64,000 bases of DNA from Allobosea sp. 47.2.35 (GCF_024655635.1 NZ_JANLGI010000012.1:112145-176144); one strand, 5' to 3'; positions 26,834 to 35,217 are shown, counted from the first letter of the stretch. Translations and numbers: made by a program. Notes: generated by a model not told the origin, from the sequence alone.

Positions 26834-27506
26834 GCGCAACGCCGCATCGCGCATAGTTGGCTTCCGCTGCCGCTGGCAGCTTCCCAGAATTGCCTGATCA
26901 GATGGGGATGGAGTTCCCCTGAAACCGCCTGCGAAGGCTGATGGCTCCTGCCGCGCGTAACAAGGCGGCACAGCGGTATCGAGCACAGCCTGCCGCAACG
27001 ATCGATTCCGGCCCGCTTCCAATCCTATGAACCCCACATGTCTTTGTCACGATTGCTTAAAGCATCTCCTGACTTCCTAAAGCTCGGCTTTGAAAGGATG
27101 ATGTTGATCGCGTAGCTTTGAGATTAAAGACCTCGCACTGCGGCCACGCGACGTCGTCATCTTTTCAAGCCGCCGGCAGACTTATTCACCCGGTACCGCG
27201 CGGAAGGTAAAATCTGAGCAAGCAGTCATGCGCTGTCGGAAGCCATTAGCGGCGCGTGCGCCGAGCGCCCAAGCGGCCAAGAACCGGATCTTCCGTCGGC
27301 TTTGGGCCAATCCCCGACGCTGCGTAGGATCCGGGTGTCGAACAAGACGTCGGTTGAAGCGAGGACATCGTGTTCGTGGATCGATATCGACGAGCCCGAA
27401 TGAACGAAATTCGATCATTCGGGTCGCTTGGCGATTCTTAGCCAGATTCAACGCGGCAAAAGGTTTGTGCGCGCCAGGTCGACGACCTCGTCTCCGCGAC
27501 CAAACA
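26834..27506. other. 670-bp stretch without a supported gene
   Basis: Open frames exist on both strands, but none has a ribosome binding site or family resemblance. The 3' half may be remnant coding DNA of the small gene below. Confidence 0.35.
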
Positions 27507-27731
27507 TCACCGCGGGTTGCATCCAGAGCCCAAAGCCCTTGGCTTGCTCCACGGCAATGGTCGGAGGCATAGATAGCTCTTGAGTATTCGCAACAGTTCT
27601 CGGGCGGCATGCGCCAGAACGCGGAAGCCGATTTGCCAAACGGTGCACCATGCCTCGATCCGGCGTAGGCGTTCGGCCGCGGTTGTCCTTTCCAGCTTGA
27701 TCTCGACCTCGTGCGGCCAGTGCCCAGTCAT
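27507..27731 (-). CDS. Small protein coupled to the UvrD-like helicase, 74 residues
   Basis: The ATG overlaps the helicase stop as ATGA, so translation is probably coupled. The first ~50 residues (HEVEIKLERTTAAERLRRIEAWCTVWQIGFRVL..) look like a compact helical protein. The last ~20 are poor, and a second open frame here suggests a frameshifted 3' end. I do not recognise the family. Confidence 0.45.
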   Translation of the reverse strand: MTGHWPHEVEIKLERTTAAERLRRIEAWCTVWQIGFRVLAHAARELLRILKSYLCLRPLPWSKPRALGSGCNPR

Positions 27732-29797
27732 CGCCACATACCCCGCATCTTTGCCCTGACATCGACCTTCGGGCCACCAGACGGCGCCCGCGAGACTTCC
27801 GCGGCGGCGATGGGCCAAGCCGTCCGCTCGAACTGGCCGAGCAGCGCATTCGGAATAAAGCGGGTGCGGTTGGCATAGACGTGTCGGTCACCCGTCGCCG
27901 ACTGTCCATGTGTGAAGAAGCGCTGCGGCACGACGAGATGCAGGTCGTCCTTGGCTCGTGTCATCGCGACATAGAGCAGCCGACGCTCCTCCTCGATCTC
28001 ATCGCGCGCGCCGGCACCAAGGTCGATAGGGATGCAGCCGTCGACCGTGTTCATCACGAAGACCGATTTCCATTCCTGCCCTTTTGCCGAATGGATCGTC
28101 GACAGGATGAGATAGTCCTCGTCGAGATGCGGTACCCCGGCCTGGTCGCTGGTCGCGTCCGGCGGATCGAGCGTCAATTCGGTCAGGAAGCGCTCACGCG
28201 ACGGATAGCCGCTGGCGATCTGTTCGAGTTGCACGAGATCGGCTTGCCTGGTGCTGGCGTCCTCGTGGATGCGCTCCAGATGAGGCTCATACCAGCGGCG
28301 AGCGCGCTCAATCTCTGCCGGCCAACCCGTCGCGCCGGCGCGCAGCTCGCAGACCGCGGAAACGAACGACGACCAGACGTCGCCGGCCCGCGGCGGAGCC
28401 GGAGCGTTCTCCAGTGCCTCGAGGGGCGCCGAGGTCTGGGCAACATACTCAAGGACGCGTTGCGCCGATGTCGGGCCGACACCGGGCAGGAGCTGCAGCA
28501 CCCGAAAGCCAGAGACCTTATCGCGCGGGTTTTCGACGAAACGCAGAAGCGCCAGCAGATCCTTGATATGGGCGCTGTCGAGGAACTTGAGCCCGCCGAA
28601 TTTGACGAAGGGGATGTTCCGGCGCGTGAGCTCGATTTCGAGTGGGCCGCTGTGATGCGACGCGCGAAACAGGACGGCCTGCTGCTTTAGCGTCGATCCA
28701 CCTTCGCGGTTCTCCAGCACCTTCTCGGCGATGAAGCGCGCCTGATCAGCCTCATCCCGAACATGCACGAGCTGCGGCGGCGATCCTGCCGCACGATCGG
28801 TCCAGAGGTTCTTGGTGAAGCGCTCCGCTGCCAAATCGATGACAGCGTTCGCAGCCGAGAGAATGGCGCTGGTCGAGCGGTAGTTCTGATCGAGCGTGAT
28901 AACCTCAGCCGGCGGCACGAAGGCGGCGGGGAAGTCGAGGATGTTGCGGACCGTCGCCGCCCGAAACGAATAGATCGACTGGGCATCGTCACCAACGACG
29001 GTCAGGCCGCGCCCGTCGGGCTTGAGCGCCAGCAGGATCGAGGACTGGAGCCGGTTCGTGTCCTGATACTCGTCCACCATGACATGGTCGAAGCGGCCGC
29101 CGATGTCCGTTGCGATATCGGGATCGGTCACGGCCTGGGCCCAGTAGAGCAGCAGGTCGTCGTAATCGAGGACGTTCTGGCTCTGCTTGGCCTCGACATA
29201 GGCCGCGAAAAGCTCCTTCAACTCGGCGGCCCAAGTGGCGCACCAAGGGTAGGACAGGCGCAAAACGTCGTCGATCGGCAGCTCGGCATTCACGCAGCGC
29301 GAATAGATCGCCAGGCAGGTGCCCTTCGTCGGAAACCGCGACTCTGTCTTTGAGAAGCCGAGCTCGTGCCGAACCAGGTTCATCTGGTCGGCGGAATCCT
29401 CCCGGTCATGGATCGTGAAAGCGGGATCAAGGCCGAGCTGCTCGGCATAGTCGCGCAGCAAGCGCGCGCCGATACCATGGAAGGTGCCTGCCCAGGTGAG
29501 CGCGTCGGCGAGGACGCCGGCACCATCGCCGAGCACCTTCCGGGCGATCCGCTCGACGCGCTTTGCCATCTCAGACGCAGCCCGACGTGAGAAAGTCATC
29601 AGCAGAATTCGCCGCGGGTCGGCGCCGCTCACCATCAGATGGGCGACGCGATGTGCAAGCGTGTTGGTCTTGCCCGAGCCGGCCCCCGCGATGACGAGCA
29701 GCGGCGAGGAAACCGCCGCGCCAACGCCATGGATCACCGCGCGGCGCTGGGCCGGGTTGAGCGCGTCGAGATAGCTGATCGGAGCGATGGCGTTCAT
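27728..29797 (-). CDS. UvrD/Rep-family ATP-dependent DNA helicase
   Basis: This 689-residue superfamily 1A helicase has Walker A GAGSGKT (~37-43), Walker B as DEYQD, motif V around STIHSAKGQEWKSVFV and motif VI in LLYVAMTRAKDDL. It is slightly shorter than E. coli UvrD and lacks the C-terminal Tudor-like extension, so it is a UvrD-like protein rather than canonical UvrD. It overlaps small genes on both sides by ATGA. The operon is preceded by a LexA-type SOS box, which points to DNA repair or replication-fork work under DNA damage. Confidence 0.93.
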   Translation of the reverse strand: MNAIAPISYLDALNPAQRRAVIHGVGAAVSSPLLVIAGAGSGKTNTLAHRVAHLMVSGADPRRILLMTFSRRAASEMAKRVERIARKVLGDGAGVLADALTWAGTFHGIGARLLRDYAEQLGLDPAFTIHDREDSADQMNLVRHELGFSKTESRFPTKGTCLAIYSRCVNAELPIDDVLRLSYPWCATWAAELKELFAAYVEAKQSQNVLDYDDLLLYWAQAVTDPDIATDIGGRFDHVMVDEYQDTNRLQSSILLALKPDGRGLTVVGDDAQSIYSFRAATVRNILDFPAAFVPPAEVITLDQNYRSTSAILSAANAVIDLAAERFTKNLWTDRAAGSPPQLVHVRDEADQARFIAEKVLENREGGSTLKQQAVLFRASHHSGPLEIELTRRNIPFVKFGGLKFLDSAHIKDLLALLRFVENPRDKVSGFRVLQLLPGVGPTSAQRVLEYVAQTSAPLEALENAPAPPRAGDVWSSFVSAVCELRAGATGWPAEIERARRWYEPHLERIHEDASTRQADLVQLEQIASGYPSRERFLTELTLDPPDATSDQAGVPHLDEDYLILSTIHSAKGQEWKSVFVMNTVDGCIPIDLGAGARDEIEEERRLLYVAMTRAKDDLHLVVPQRFFTHGQSATGDRHVYANRTRFIPNALLGQFERTAWPIAAAEVSRAPSGGPKVDVRAKMRGMWR

Positions 29798-30015
29798 GCC
29801 TTCAATTCCCGAACTGGCCGCGCTCTTTCCGAGAACCGACCGCGAAGAAAGCCCAGTGAAGCTGCCCGATCGGCATCCCGCAAGAGCTCATCGCGGTTGT
29901 GAAGCAACGCCCCGATGGCAGCCCGGGCATCGCCCTCGAACTCCGCCAGGACGGAATCGATCTGTTGCTCCATAGGCTTCGGAGCAGGCGCCTGTTTCAG
30001 CACGACTGGGGGCAT
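29794..30015 (-). CDS. Small protein upstream of and coupled to the helicase, 73 residues
   Basis: This helical, charged protein (..MEQQIDSVLAEFEGDARAAIGALLHNRDELLRDADRA..) overlaps the helicase start by ATGA and is the first gene after the SOS box. A GAGGAC ribosome binding site precedes its ATG. The family is not named to my knowledge, but the arrangement suggests it helps or regulates the helicase. Confidence 0.65.
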   Translation of the reverse strand: MPPVVLKQAPAPKPMEQQIDSVLAEFEGDARAAIGALLHNRDELLRDADRAASLGFLRGRFSERARPVRELKA

Positions 30016-30035
30016 GGTCGCGTCCTCAATAATGA

Positions 30036-30050
30036 GAACATTATGAGAAC
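30036..30050 (-). promoter_or_regulatory. LexA (SOS) box of the helicase operon
   Basis: On the minus strand the site reads GTTC-TCATAAT-GTTC, an exact match to the alphaproteobacterial LexA consensus GTTC-N7-GTTC. It lies 21 bp upstream of the operon's first ATG. Confidence 0.8.
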
Positions 30051-30206
30051 GATCGCCTTCAAGGAGTCAAGTTCCGAGGTGAAATTCACACCTCTGAGTC
30101 CACCTAAATGACCGCCGGCTTGGCGCGGTATCGATCGAGCGCCGTAAGCCGCTGGATCAATAACTCGGCGTCCTCCCCCATATATTTCGTCTTCAGCGTA
30201 GCGTAT

Positions 30207-30416
30207 TCATTTTTGAGGAGGCCTCGGCGCCTGCAGATCCGTGGGGCTCTTCGGAGCATCTCTTGGATCGACGCGGCCGGATTGCAGCTGACGCTGCGTC
30301 TGAGCATGGTTCAGGTTGAAGCCGATGAATATCGCCACGATGATTAAGGCAACCACGACAGCGACGCCGATAGCTGCCTTTCTTGCTTTGGGCGGGGGTG
30401 GTCTGTCGATCGCCAT
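30207..30416 (-). CDS. Small single-pass membrane protein, 69 residues
   Basis: A short Pro/Lys-rich N-terminus is followed by one clear transmembrane helix (AAIGVAVVVALIIVAIFIGF, ~14-33) and a polar, Pro-rich C-terminal tail. It starts 9 bp after the stop of the SDR gene on the same strand, so it is the second gene of that unit. Function unknown. Further downstream (30104-30206) a low-confidence frame ends ..LLIQRLTALDRYRAKPAVI. Confidence 0.6.
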   Translation of the reverse strand: MAIDRPPPPKARKAAIGVAVVVALIIVAIFIGFNLNHAQTQRQLQSGRVDPRDAPKSPTDLQAPRPPQK

Positions 30417-30425
30417 TGGCCTGAC

Positions 30426-31274
30426 CTACCCGTTCACGACCGTGCCGCCGTTCGGGTGAAGCACCTGACCGGACATGTAGCTAGAATCGTCGCAAGCCAG
30501 GAACAGGAAACTAGGCGCGACCTCGTTCGGCTGTCCCGGCCGCTTCATCGGCGTGCTTTTGCCAAAATGCTTCAGCTTCTCGGGGCTTGCTCCGCCCATC
30601 GGGTTGAGAGGCGTCCAGATCGGCCCGGGAGCCACCGCATTCACACGTATTCCCTTCCCAACCAGGTTCTCTGAAAGGGCTCGCGTGAACGACGTGATGG
30701 CGCCCTTTGTCGAGCTGTAATCAAGCAGCTCGCTGGAACCCTGGTAGCTGGTGATCGATGTGCAGTTGACGATGACGGCGCCACTTTTCAGATGCGGACG
30801 CGCCGCCTGCGTCATGAAAAACATGCCGAAGATGTTGGTCTGGAACGTCCGGCGAAGCTGCTCCTCGGTGATGTCAGTGATATCCTTGTCCGGATGCTGC
30901 TCGCCGGCGTTATTGACCAGGATATCGATCTTCCCAAATTGCTCGATCGTCCGTGACACGGCGGTGCTGCAGAACGCCTTGTCACCGATATCGCCAGCGA
31001 TCGCGATGGCTCGCCGCCCCTCTTGCTCAATGATGCGCACCGTCTCTTGCGCGTCATCACGTTCGCTCAGGTAAACGAAGGCGACGTCCGCTCCTTCGCG
31101 AGCGTAAAGCGCGGCAACCGCTCGGCCGATGCCGCTGTCCCCTCCCGTGATGAGCGCGACCTTTCCTTTGAGACGATCGCTTCCCGGATAGCGCGGCTCC
31201 CAGTCCGGCTTCGGTGTCAGGGCGAATTCATGCCCCGGAAGGCCGTCTTCGTGGATCATGGCATCTTTGAGCAT
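30426..31274 (-). CDS. SDR family oxidoreductase (YghA-like general stress type)
   Basis: This 282-residue NAD(P)-dependent short-chain dehydrogenase/reductase carries the Rossmann motif TGGDSGIG (~43-50), NNAGEQ and the catalytic YSSTKGA (Tyr-x3-Lys). The N-terminal extension of ~35 residues ending in PGSDRLKGKVALITGG is typical of the stress-associated YghA/YdaD subgroup. Substrate is unknown, probably an aldehyde or ketone. An EcfG-like site (GGAAC-N16-GGTT) lies about 65 bp upstream. Confidence 0.92.
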   Translation of the reverse strand: MLKDAMIHEDGLPGHEFALTPKPDWEPRYPGSDRLKGKVALITGGDSGIGRAVAALYAREGADVAFVYLSERDDAQETVRIIEQEGRRAIAIAGDIGDKAFCSTAVSRTIEQFGKIDILVNNAGEQHPDKDITDITEEQLRRTFQTNIFGMFFMTQAARPHLKSGAVIVNCTSITSYQGSSELLDYSSTKGAITSFTRALSENLVGKGIRVNAVAPGPIWTPLNPMGGASPEKLKHFGKSTPMKRPGQPNEVAPSFLFLACDDSSYMSGQVLHPNGGTVVNG

Positions 31275-31339
31275 TCGACATTCCTTACGTCGGGCCGCGG
31301 CGCTGCCGCAGCTAATCGCCCCCCAGCGCTTTGTCGTCG

Positions 31340-31364
31340 AACCGTCTCGGCCAGGACTAGTTCC
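31340..31364 (-). promoter_or_regulatory. Candidate EcfG promoter of the SDR gene
   Basis: GGAAC-N16-GGTT; one base differs from CGTT. Confidence 0.45.
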
Positions 31365-31387
31365 CCCTTTGCGGCCGAGAATGGGCG

Positions 31388-31876
31388 TCAGGATACGACC
31401 TTAGCGAGGTCGGCTTGAGGAGCTTCACTTGCTTCAACAGGCATTGCGGCATCCATGATCCGCGTTGCCAGCGCGACGTCGGGCTCTTCTACACGCACGG
31501 AGACAACAGACCGACCCAGCGCGTGTTCGCTGGCGTGACGTTCGGCGTCATTCGCCGGTACACCGGCATCGACAAGCGCGCCCAAAACGCCTCCTGCCAA
31601 TGCGCCGGTAACCGCGCCGGACAGGAACCAGCCGGTCGCAATGATCGGCCCGGCGCCCGGAATGGTCAGGGCGCCCAAGCCAAGAGCGAGCCCCGTTGCG
31701 GCACCAGCAGCGCCTCCTACTCCCGCCGCTGAAGCCGTATTGTCGTCTCCGCCGGCTTGCTGCCCGAGAAGGCCGATGCTCTCTGGTTGAATGCCAGCCT
31801 CGGCCAGGCGGACCGCGACATTTCGGGCGTCTTCGAACGTCTCGTATGTTCGGGTGATCTTCTGAACTTGAAGCAT
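31388..31876 (-). CDS. General stress protein 17M-like, glycine-zipper protein (copy 1)
   Basis: This 162-residue protein has a short alpha/beta N-terminal domain (TRTYETFEDARNVAVRLAEAGIQPESIGLLG), a hydrophobic glycine-zipper hairpin (about 52-112, GVGGAAGAATGLALGLGALTIPG..) and a second short domain (SVVSVRVEE). The layout matches the heat- and salt-induced GSP17M/YflT-type family. A GGGAGG ribosome binding site precedes the ATG. It follows the KGG-type gene closely in the same direction. A paralogue is at 34193-34759. Confidence 0.85.
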   Translation of the reverse strand: MLQVQKITRTYETFEDARNVAVRLAEAGIQPESIGLLGQQAGGDDNTASAAGVGGAAGAATGLALGLGALTIPGAGPIIATGWFLSGAVTGALAGGVLGALVDAGVPANDAERHASEHALGRSVVSVRVEEPDVALATRIMDAAMPVEASEAPQADLAKVVS

Positions 31877-31948
31877 TCTGGCCTCCCTACTGTGAAAAGG
31901 GCGAGCCCCGAAGGACCCGCCCAACCCAATTCGCACTGCGACGCTGAT

Positions 31949-32171
31949 TTAGTTCTGGCCGCCCTTGCGACCTGCTTCCGACGCGCGCTCGCGGGCACTG
32001 GCAAAGTTGCCCGTTCCGCCACGCTCGGTGCCGTCCGATCCGCTCTGGTGGCGATCGCTATTCGATGCGGACTGCTGCCCGCGCTCGTTCTGGTGGCTGT
32101 GCTCGCCTCCCTTATTACCCGCCTCGCGGGCCTTGTCGGGGGTTGTTGGCGAAGCCTTGGTTATGAGCCAT
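31949..32171 (-). pseudogene. KGG-motif stress protein gene with a frameshift
   Basis: Read from ATG 32171, the product begins MAHNQGFANNP and then leaves frame at a run of five Cs. Removing one C restores DKAREAGNKGG..RERASEAGRKGGQN, a small hydrophilic protein with two KGG motifs like YciG/ConE-type stress proteins. The total length is one base more than a multiple of three. It is either a recent pseudogene or a homopolymer sequencing error. It lies 72 bp upstream of the 17M-like gene. Confidence 0.75.
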
Positions 32172-32252
32172 CACTCGCTCCATATATTGCTCTCCGAAAA
32201 ATCGGAGAATCTCGGTTTGAGGTGAGACGACCGATTGAGCGGTCATGGAGTG

Positions 32253-32277
32253 AACCACCCAGGCGCCGGGCTGTTCC
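32253..32277 (-). promoter_or_regulatory. Candidate EcfG promoter of the KGG/17M unit
   Basis: GGAAC-N16-GGTT lies about 80 bp before the KGG gene start. Confidence 0.45.
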
Positions 32278-32286
32278 AACCTCTTT

Positions 32287-32607
32287 TCAGTGGTTAGCTC
32301 TGTGCTCGGCATTGCGCTTTCGCGTCGCCGCCGCCTTCTTTGCCGATGCCGATCGATCGGCGGCGCTGCGCTCGGCGGAAGCCTTGCCGCCCTTCTCGCC
32401 GCCCTTATGCGCGGCGGGATGGCCGGTTTCCTTCCCGCGGCCGGACCCGCCCGCCTTCTTCCCACCGCCATCATCCTTGTTGACGGTCGCCCACGCCCGG
32501 CGCTCGGCTTCCTTCTCGGAAACTCCGCGATTCTCGTAGCCCTTGGCGATGTGGTCGGCCTTGCGCTCCTGTTTGTCCGTGTATTTGGATTTTTCACCCC
32601 GTGGCAT
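32287..32607 (-). CDS. Small KGG-containing basic protein ('plasmid stabilization'-type), 106 residues
   Basis: The N-terminal half (MPRGEKSKYTDKQERKADHIAKGYENRGVSEKEAERRAWATVNK, written here in part only as a description of the family block at residues 1-20 and 25-45) is the conserved block of small proteins often labelled plasmid stabilization protein. The C-terminal half is low-complexity Lys/Ala/Gly with a KGGEKGGK repeat. It is highly basic and probably binds nucleic acid. Its own EcfG-like site lies just upstream. A stress role is inferred from the neighbours. Confidence 0.75.
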   Translation of the reverse strand: MPRGEKSKYTDKQERKADHIAKGYENRGVSEKEAERRAWATVNKDDGGGKKAGGSGRGKETGHPAAHKGGEKGGKASAERSAADRSASAKKAAATRKRNAEHRANH

Positions 32608-32642
32608 GCCTGCCTCCACAGTTTGGGTGGTTAAACCTTGCG

Positions 32643-32667
32643 AACAGCAGCCTACGGCAAAGGTTCC
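32643..32667 (-). promoter_or_regulatory. Candidate EcfG promoter of the 106-residue basic protein
   Basis: GGAAC-N16-TGTT ends 36 bp before the ATG. Confidence 0.45.
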
Positions 32668-32908
32668 AACCCACCTCATCTTGCCTCCGCGCGTGGCAGC
32701 CACCGAAGGCCGACGAGCATGACCTTAAAGCAATGCGGATCGATCTTGGCGTTGAGATCGGCTTCGTCGTGGAGTTCCGCGCCTTTTATACCCCTTGGTC
32801 GAGATACCAGTCGCTACCAAGCTGGCGGCAATTGCGGCGGAGTAGGCGCCAGCAGCGGATTGGTAGGGCAGCGGTTTTGACCCCTGCCTACCATACTAGA
32901 GCTTGCGT

Positions 32909-33538
32909 CTACGGCTGTTTCTGCGAGCTCGCGGGAACGTGCTTTCGTCCGGTGAACAAAGCTCGCACATTGTCCGTTGTCGCATCGAGCTGCTTGCCGA
33001 CCCAGTTTTGGACATCGACAGGGTGCGCGACCACGATCTCATGGCCGTCGCTCCGCTTTACGATCTGGCAGGTGAGAATCCGTTCGGTGCCATCGGTCAG
33101 CCGCATAGTCGATGTTTGGAAACACTCGCATCCAGCCGGCATGAAGTCGGCCAGATTGTCGGTGACGAGCAAGTTGGCGCGGGCAGCGAACGCTGTGGCG
33201 AGCCCTCCGCCGTCTTCAGCGTCCTTGAGCGTCAGATCAGGACTGCCGCCGAGGATCACATAGGGGCTTAGCTGTTCTGGCCCCCTCGCCATCATGTCAA
33301 TCACGGTCCGGGCGACCTCATCGGCAACGTCATCCTCCACCGATAGGCGTTGAAGGACCTGCGAGAGCGTGTCGATCATCTGAAACGACGCGACGAGCTG
33401 CACCGGTCGTCCGGAGATCCAGCCCGCCGCGATAGCGGAAAATACGCGCTGAACGGCGGTATTGGATCGTTTCTGGAGACTGGCCTTAGCTAGTCGGACG
33501 AAGAAATTGATATCGAGGACGACCCGAAGCGGGGACGT
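32909..33538 (-). CDS. PIN-domain toxin with a non-standard ACG start
   Basis: The frame overlaps the end of the antitoxin gene. It encodes SPLRVVLDINFFVR (the first PIN aspartate), an acidic middle (DLTLKDAEDGGGLATA) and a late VTDNLADF, the three acidic clusters of a PIN ribonuclease. No ATG, GTG or TTG exists between the upstream stop and the VVLD strand. The codon at the expected start (33538-33536) is ACG. The first ordinary start is a GTG inside the domain that would delete the catalytic Asp. It is either an ATG-to-ACG lesion that silences the toxin or a rare weak start that keeps it low. Confidence 0.7.
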   Translation of the reverse strand, partial: TSPLRVVLDINFFVRLAKASLQKRSNTAVQRVFSAIAAGWISGRPVQLVASFQMIDTLSQVLQRLSVEDDVADEVARTVIDMMARGPEQLSPYVILGGSPDLTLKDAEDGGGLATAFAARANLLVTDNLADFMPAGCECFQTSTMRLTDGTERILTCQIVKRSDGHEIVVAHPVDVQNWVGKQLDATTDNVRALFTGRKHVPASSQKQP

Positions 33539-33882
33539 CGCGGATAGCTCTCCGTGATGACCGCGTCGTCATAGTCCTCCGGATCCGCCTCGATCTTCAT
33601 CTGGCTGGCCGCCTTCTCGATCGCCTCGCCGAACCGCTGCACCGCATCCTGATACAGGATCCGCCGGCCGATCTCGGCCAGACGCTTGCGGCCCTTGTCG
33701 GCATCCGAGCTCGCATCAAGGAGGACGTCACGAACCTCCTTGGGCAGGAGGGTGAACGCCTTCACGGCACTCTCGATAACGTTCGCCTGTGAGCGGTTCT
33801 CGCGATGTGCAATCATTTTGACGCGCATCGCGACATCGCCAGTTAGCGATGTTGAAAACGCCTTCTCTCTTACTGCGGTCAT
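33490..33882 (-). CDS. Antitoxin-like protein paired with the PIN toxin
   Basis: This 130-residue protein has an N-terminal ribbon-helix-helix-like segment (REKAFSTSLTGDVAMRVKMIAHRENRSQANVIESAV, residues ~4-40) and a charged C-terminal region that should wrap the toxin. An AGGAGG ribosome binding site precedes ATG 33882. It overlaps the PIN frame by 49 bp, the usual antitoxin-first arrangement of a type II module. Confidence 0.75.
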   Translation of the reverse strand: MTAVREKAFSTSLTGDVAMRVKMIAHRENRSQANVIESAVKAFTLLPKEVRDVLLDASSDADKGRKRLAEIGRRILYQDAVQRFGEAIEKAASQMKIEADPEDYDDAVITESYPRRPRFGSSSISISSSD

Positions 33883-34192
33883 CAGAACCTCCTGAGAGAG
33901 CATCATATCATTTGGAATGCATGGATTCACATGAATTCCGGGACGTGGCCGCCCGTGGGTCATCAAGCCTGGTCAGGAACGCCCGAATCCGGCGTTGGTA
34001 GGCCTACCACCCACAAAGGCCTTCGCATGCCCATTGGTAGGTCTTGAGGGGGTTAAAAGCTGTCTCTCGTGCTAGATCAAAACGCATCCTCGGCAATAGC
34101 CGCGAACATTAGACTCCATTGTCACCAACGCCCTGCCAACGGAACGGCCCCGGGATTACCGGGGCCGTTCATCAATCCGAGGGTGGGCTCGA
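33883..34192. other. 310-bp gap with a terminator
   Basis: It contains the promoter side of the antitoxin gene and, at 34142-34170, a hairpin serving the next minus-strand gene. No further gene is seen. Confidence 0.4.
34142..34170 (-). terminator. Hairpin terminator after the second 17M-like gene
   Basis: A perfect 12-bp stem (34142-34153 with 34159-34170) and a 5-nt loop lie 23 bp after the stop. The T-run is weak. Confidence 0.65.
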
Positions 34193-34759
34193 TCAGATGA
34201 CCGCTGGCGGCACGCGCCCGGCCGCCGTGGCGTCGCGGACATACGGATCGGCGTTCTCATCGAAACGCGACCAGCCGCCAGCGCGGTAGTCGGCCTCGCG
34301 GGTCGAGCGGTCAATCGGCGTGGCGCCGTCGAGGATCGCCTGGACGGTGGCCTCGTGCTCCGGCTTGGTTCGGACGGAAACCACGGAGCCGCCGCGGCGA
34401 ACCGTCTCGGCGTAATAGTTGGCCTCGTCCTCGTCGTGACCTTCCTTCACGAAGGATCCGACCAGTCCGCCGGCGGCGGCACCGGCGACGGCGCCCGCCG
34501 CCGTGGACGCCAGCCAACCGGCCGCGACGACGGGACCAACGCCGGGAATCGCGAGAAGTCCGAGACCGGTCAGCAGACCAGCGGCGCCGCCGACGCCCGC
34601 GCCGATGCCGGCGCCCTCTGCGGCATTGGTCTCACCGGTCTCGCCATCTCGGCCGACGATGCTGATGTCGCTGCTCGAAACGCCGGCTGCCTCCAGCTGT
34701 TCGACGACCGAACGGGCCGTGGCGTGGCTATCGTAGGATCGGGTCAGGGTGCGGGTCAT
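34193..34759 (-). CDS. General stress protein 17M-like, glycine-zipper protein (copy 2)
   Basis: This 188-residue paralogue of the protein at 31388-31876 has the same order: TRTLTRSYDSHATARSVVEQLEAAGVSSSDISIVG, a Gly/Ala-rich hydrophobic hairpin (about 50-112), then SVVSVRTK. A C-terminal extension (WSRFDENADPYVRDATAAGRVPPAVI) is unique to this copy. GGAG lies before the ATG. It starts 36 bp after the PepSY-like gene and probably shares its EcfG-like promoter. Confidence 0.85.
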   Translation of the reverse strand: MTRTLTRSYDSHATARSVVEQLEAAGVSSSDISIVGRDGETGETNAAEGAGIGAGVGGAAGLLTGLGLLAIPGVGPVVAAGWLASTAAGAVAGAAAGGLVGSFVKEGHDEDEANYYAETVRRGGSVVSVRTKPEHEATVQAILDGATPIDRSTREADYRAGGWSRFDENADPYVRDATAAGRVPPAVI

Positions 34760-34795
34760 GTCGTTCTCCAAAGTTCGGGGTGCGAGCGGTACGGA

Positions 34796-35095
34796 TCAGT
34801 TGCGGGTGATATTGCCGCGATAGTCGACGGACACATTGACCTGCGCACCGGAATGAGTGGCCGTTCCTTTCCAGACGCCGTTGTCGTCCTTCTTGAGGGC
34901 GCCGACGTTGGAATAGCCGTTTGACTCCAGGCGGCTCTTGGCCTGGCCCTCGGTGAAGCTGTTGGCACCCGGCAGCGGGGCGTTCTTGTCGGCATCGGCC
35001 TTGGGCGCCGGCATGGGCGATGTCGTCGACGTCTGGGCCAGGGCGGCGAAGCACGTCGCGGAGGCGATCAACGTTGCGATAAGCAGCTTTTTCAT
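34796..35095 (-). CDS. Small exported PepSY-like protein, 99 residues
   Basis: A Sec signal peptide (MKKLLIATLIASATCFAALAQ) is followed by a ~55-residue domain (FTEGQAKSRLESNGYSNVGAL.., DNGVWKGTATHSGAQVNVSVDYRG) that resembles one PepSY unit. This kind of small periplasmic protein is common in Rhizobiales stress loci. A GGAG ribosome binding site supports ATG 35095. A perfect EcfG-like promoter (GGAAC-N17-CGTT) lies 49 bp upstream. Confidence 0.8.
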   Translation of the reverse strand: MKKLLIATLIASATCFAALAQTSTTSPMPAPKADADKNAPLPGANSFTEGQAKSRLESNGYSNVGALKKDDNGVWKGTATHSGAQVNVSVDYRGNITRN

Positions 35096-35143
35096 GATGG
35101 TCTCCATTAGGCAGGCGGCGGCGTTTGCCGCGATGCACAACCA

Positions 35144-35169
35144 AACGGCAAGTTGACCACCAAAGTTCC
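35144..35169 (-). promoter_or_regulatory. Candidate EcfG promoter of the PepSY-like/17M unit
   Basis: A perfect GGAAC-N17-CGTT site, divergent from the one 24 bp away for the DUF892 gene. Confidence 0.65.
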
Positions 35170-35192
35170 AAGCCCCTGCCTTCAAATGGGAA

Positions 35193-35217
35193 GGAACACG
35201 GGGGCCTGGCGCCCGTT
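35193..35217 (+). promoter_or_regulatory. Candidate EcfG promoter of the DUF892 gene
   Basis: A perfect GGAAC-N16-CGTT site ends 36 bp before the ATG. Confidence 0.65.

Noticed and set aside
32800..32890. A tRNA-like stretch with TACCA and GGTAGGGC pieces
   Set aside because: No cloverleaf with matching acceptor and anticodon arms can be drawn.
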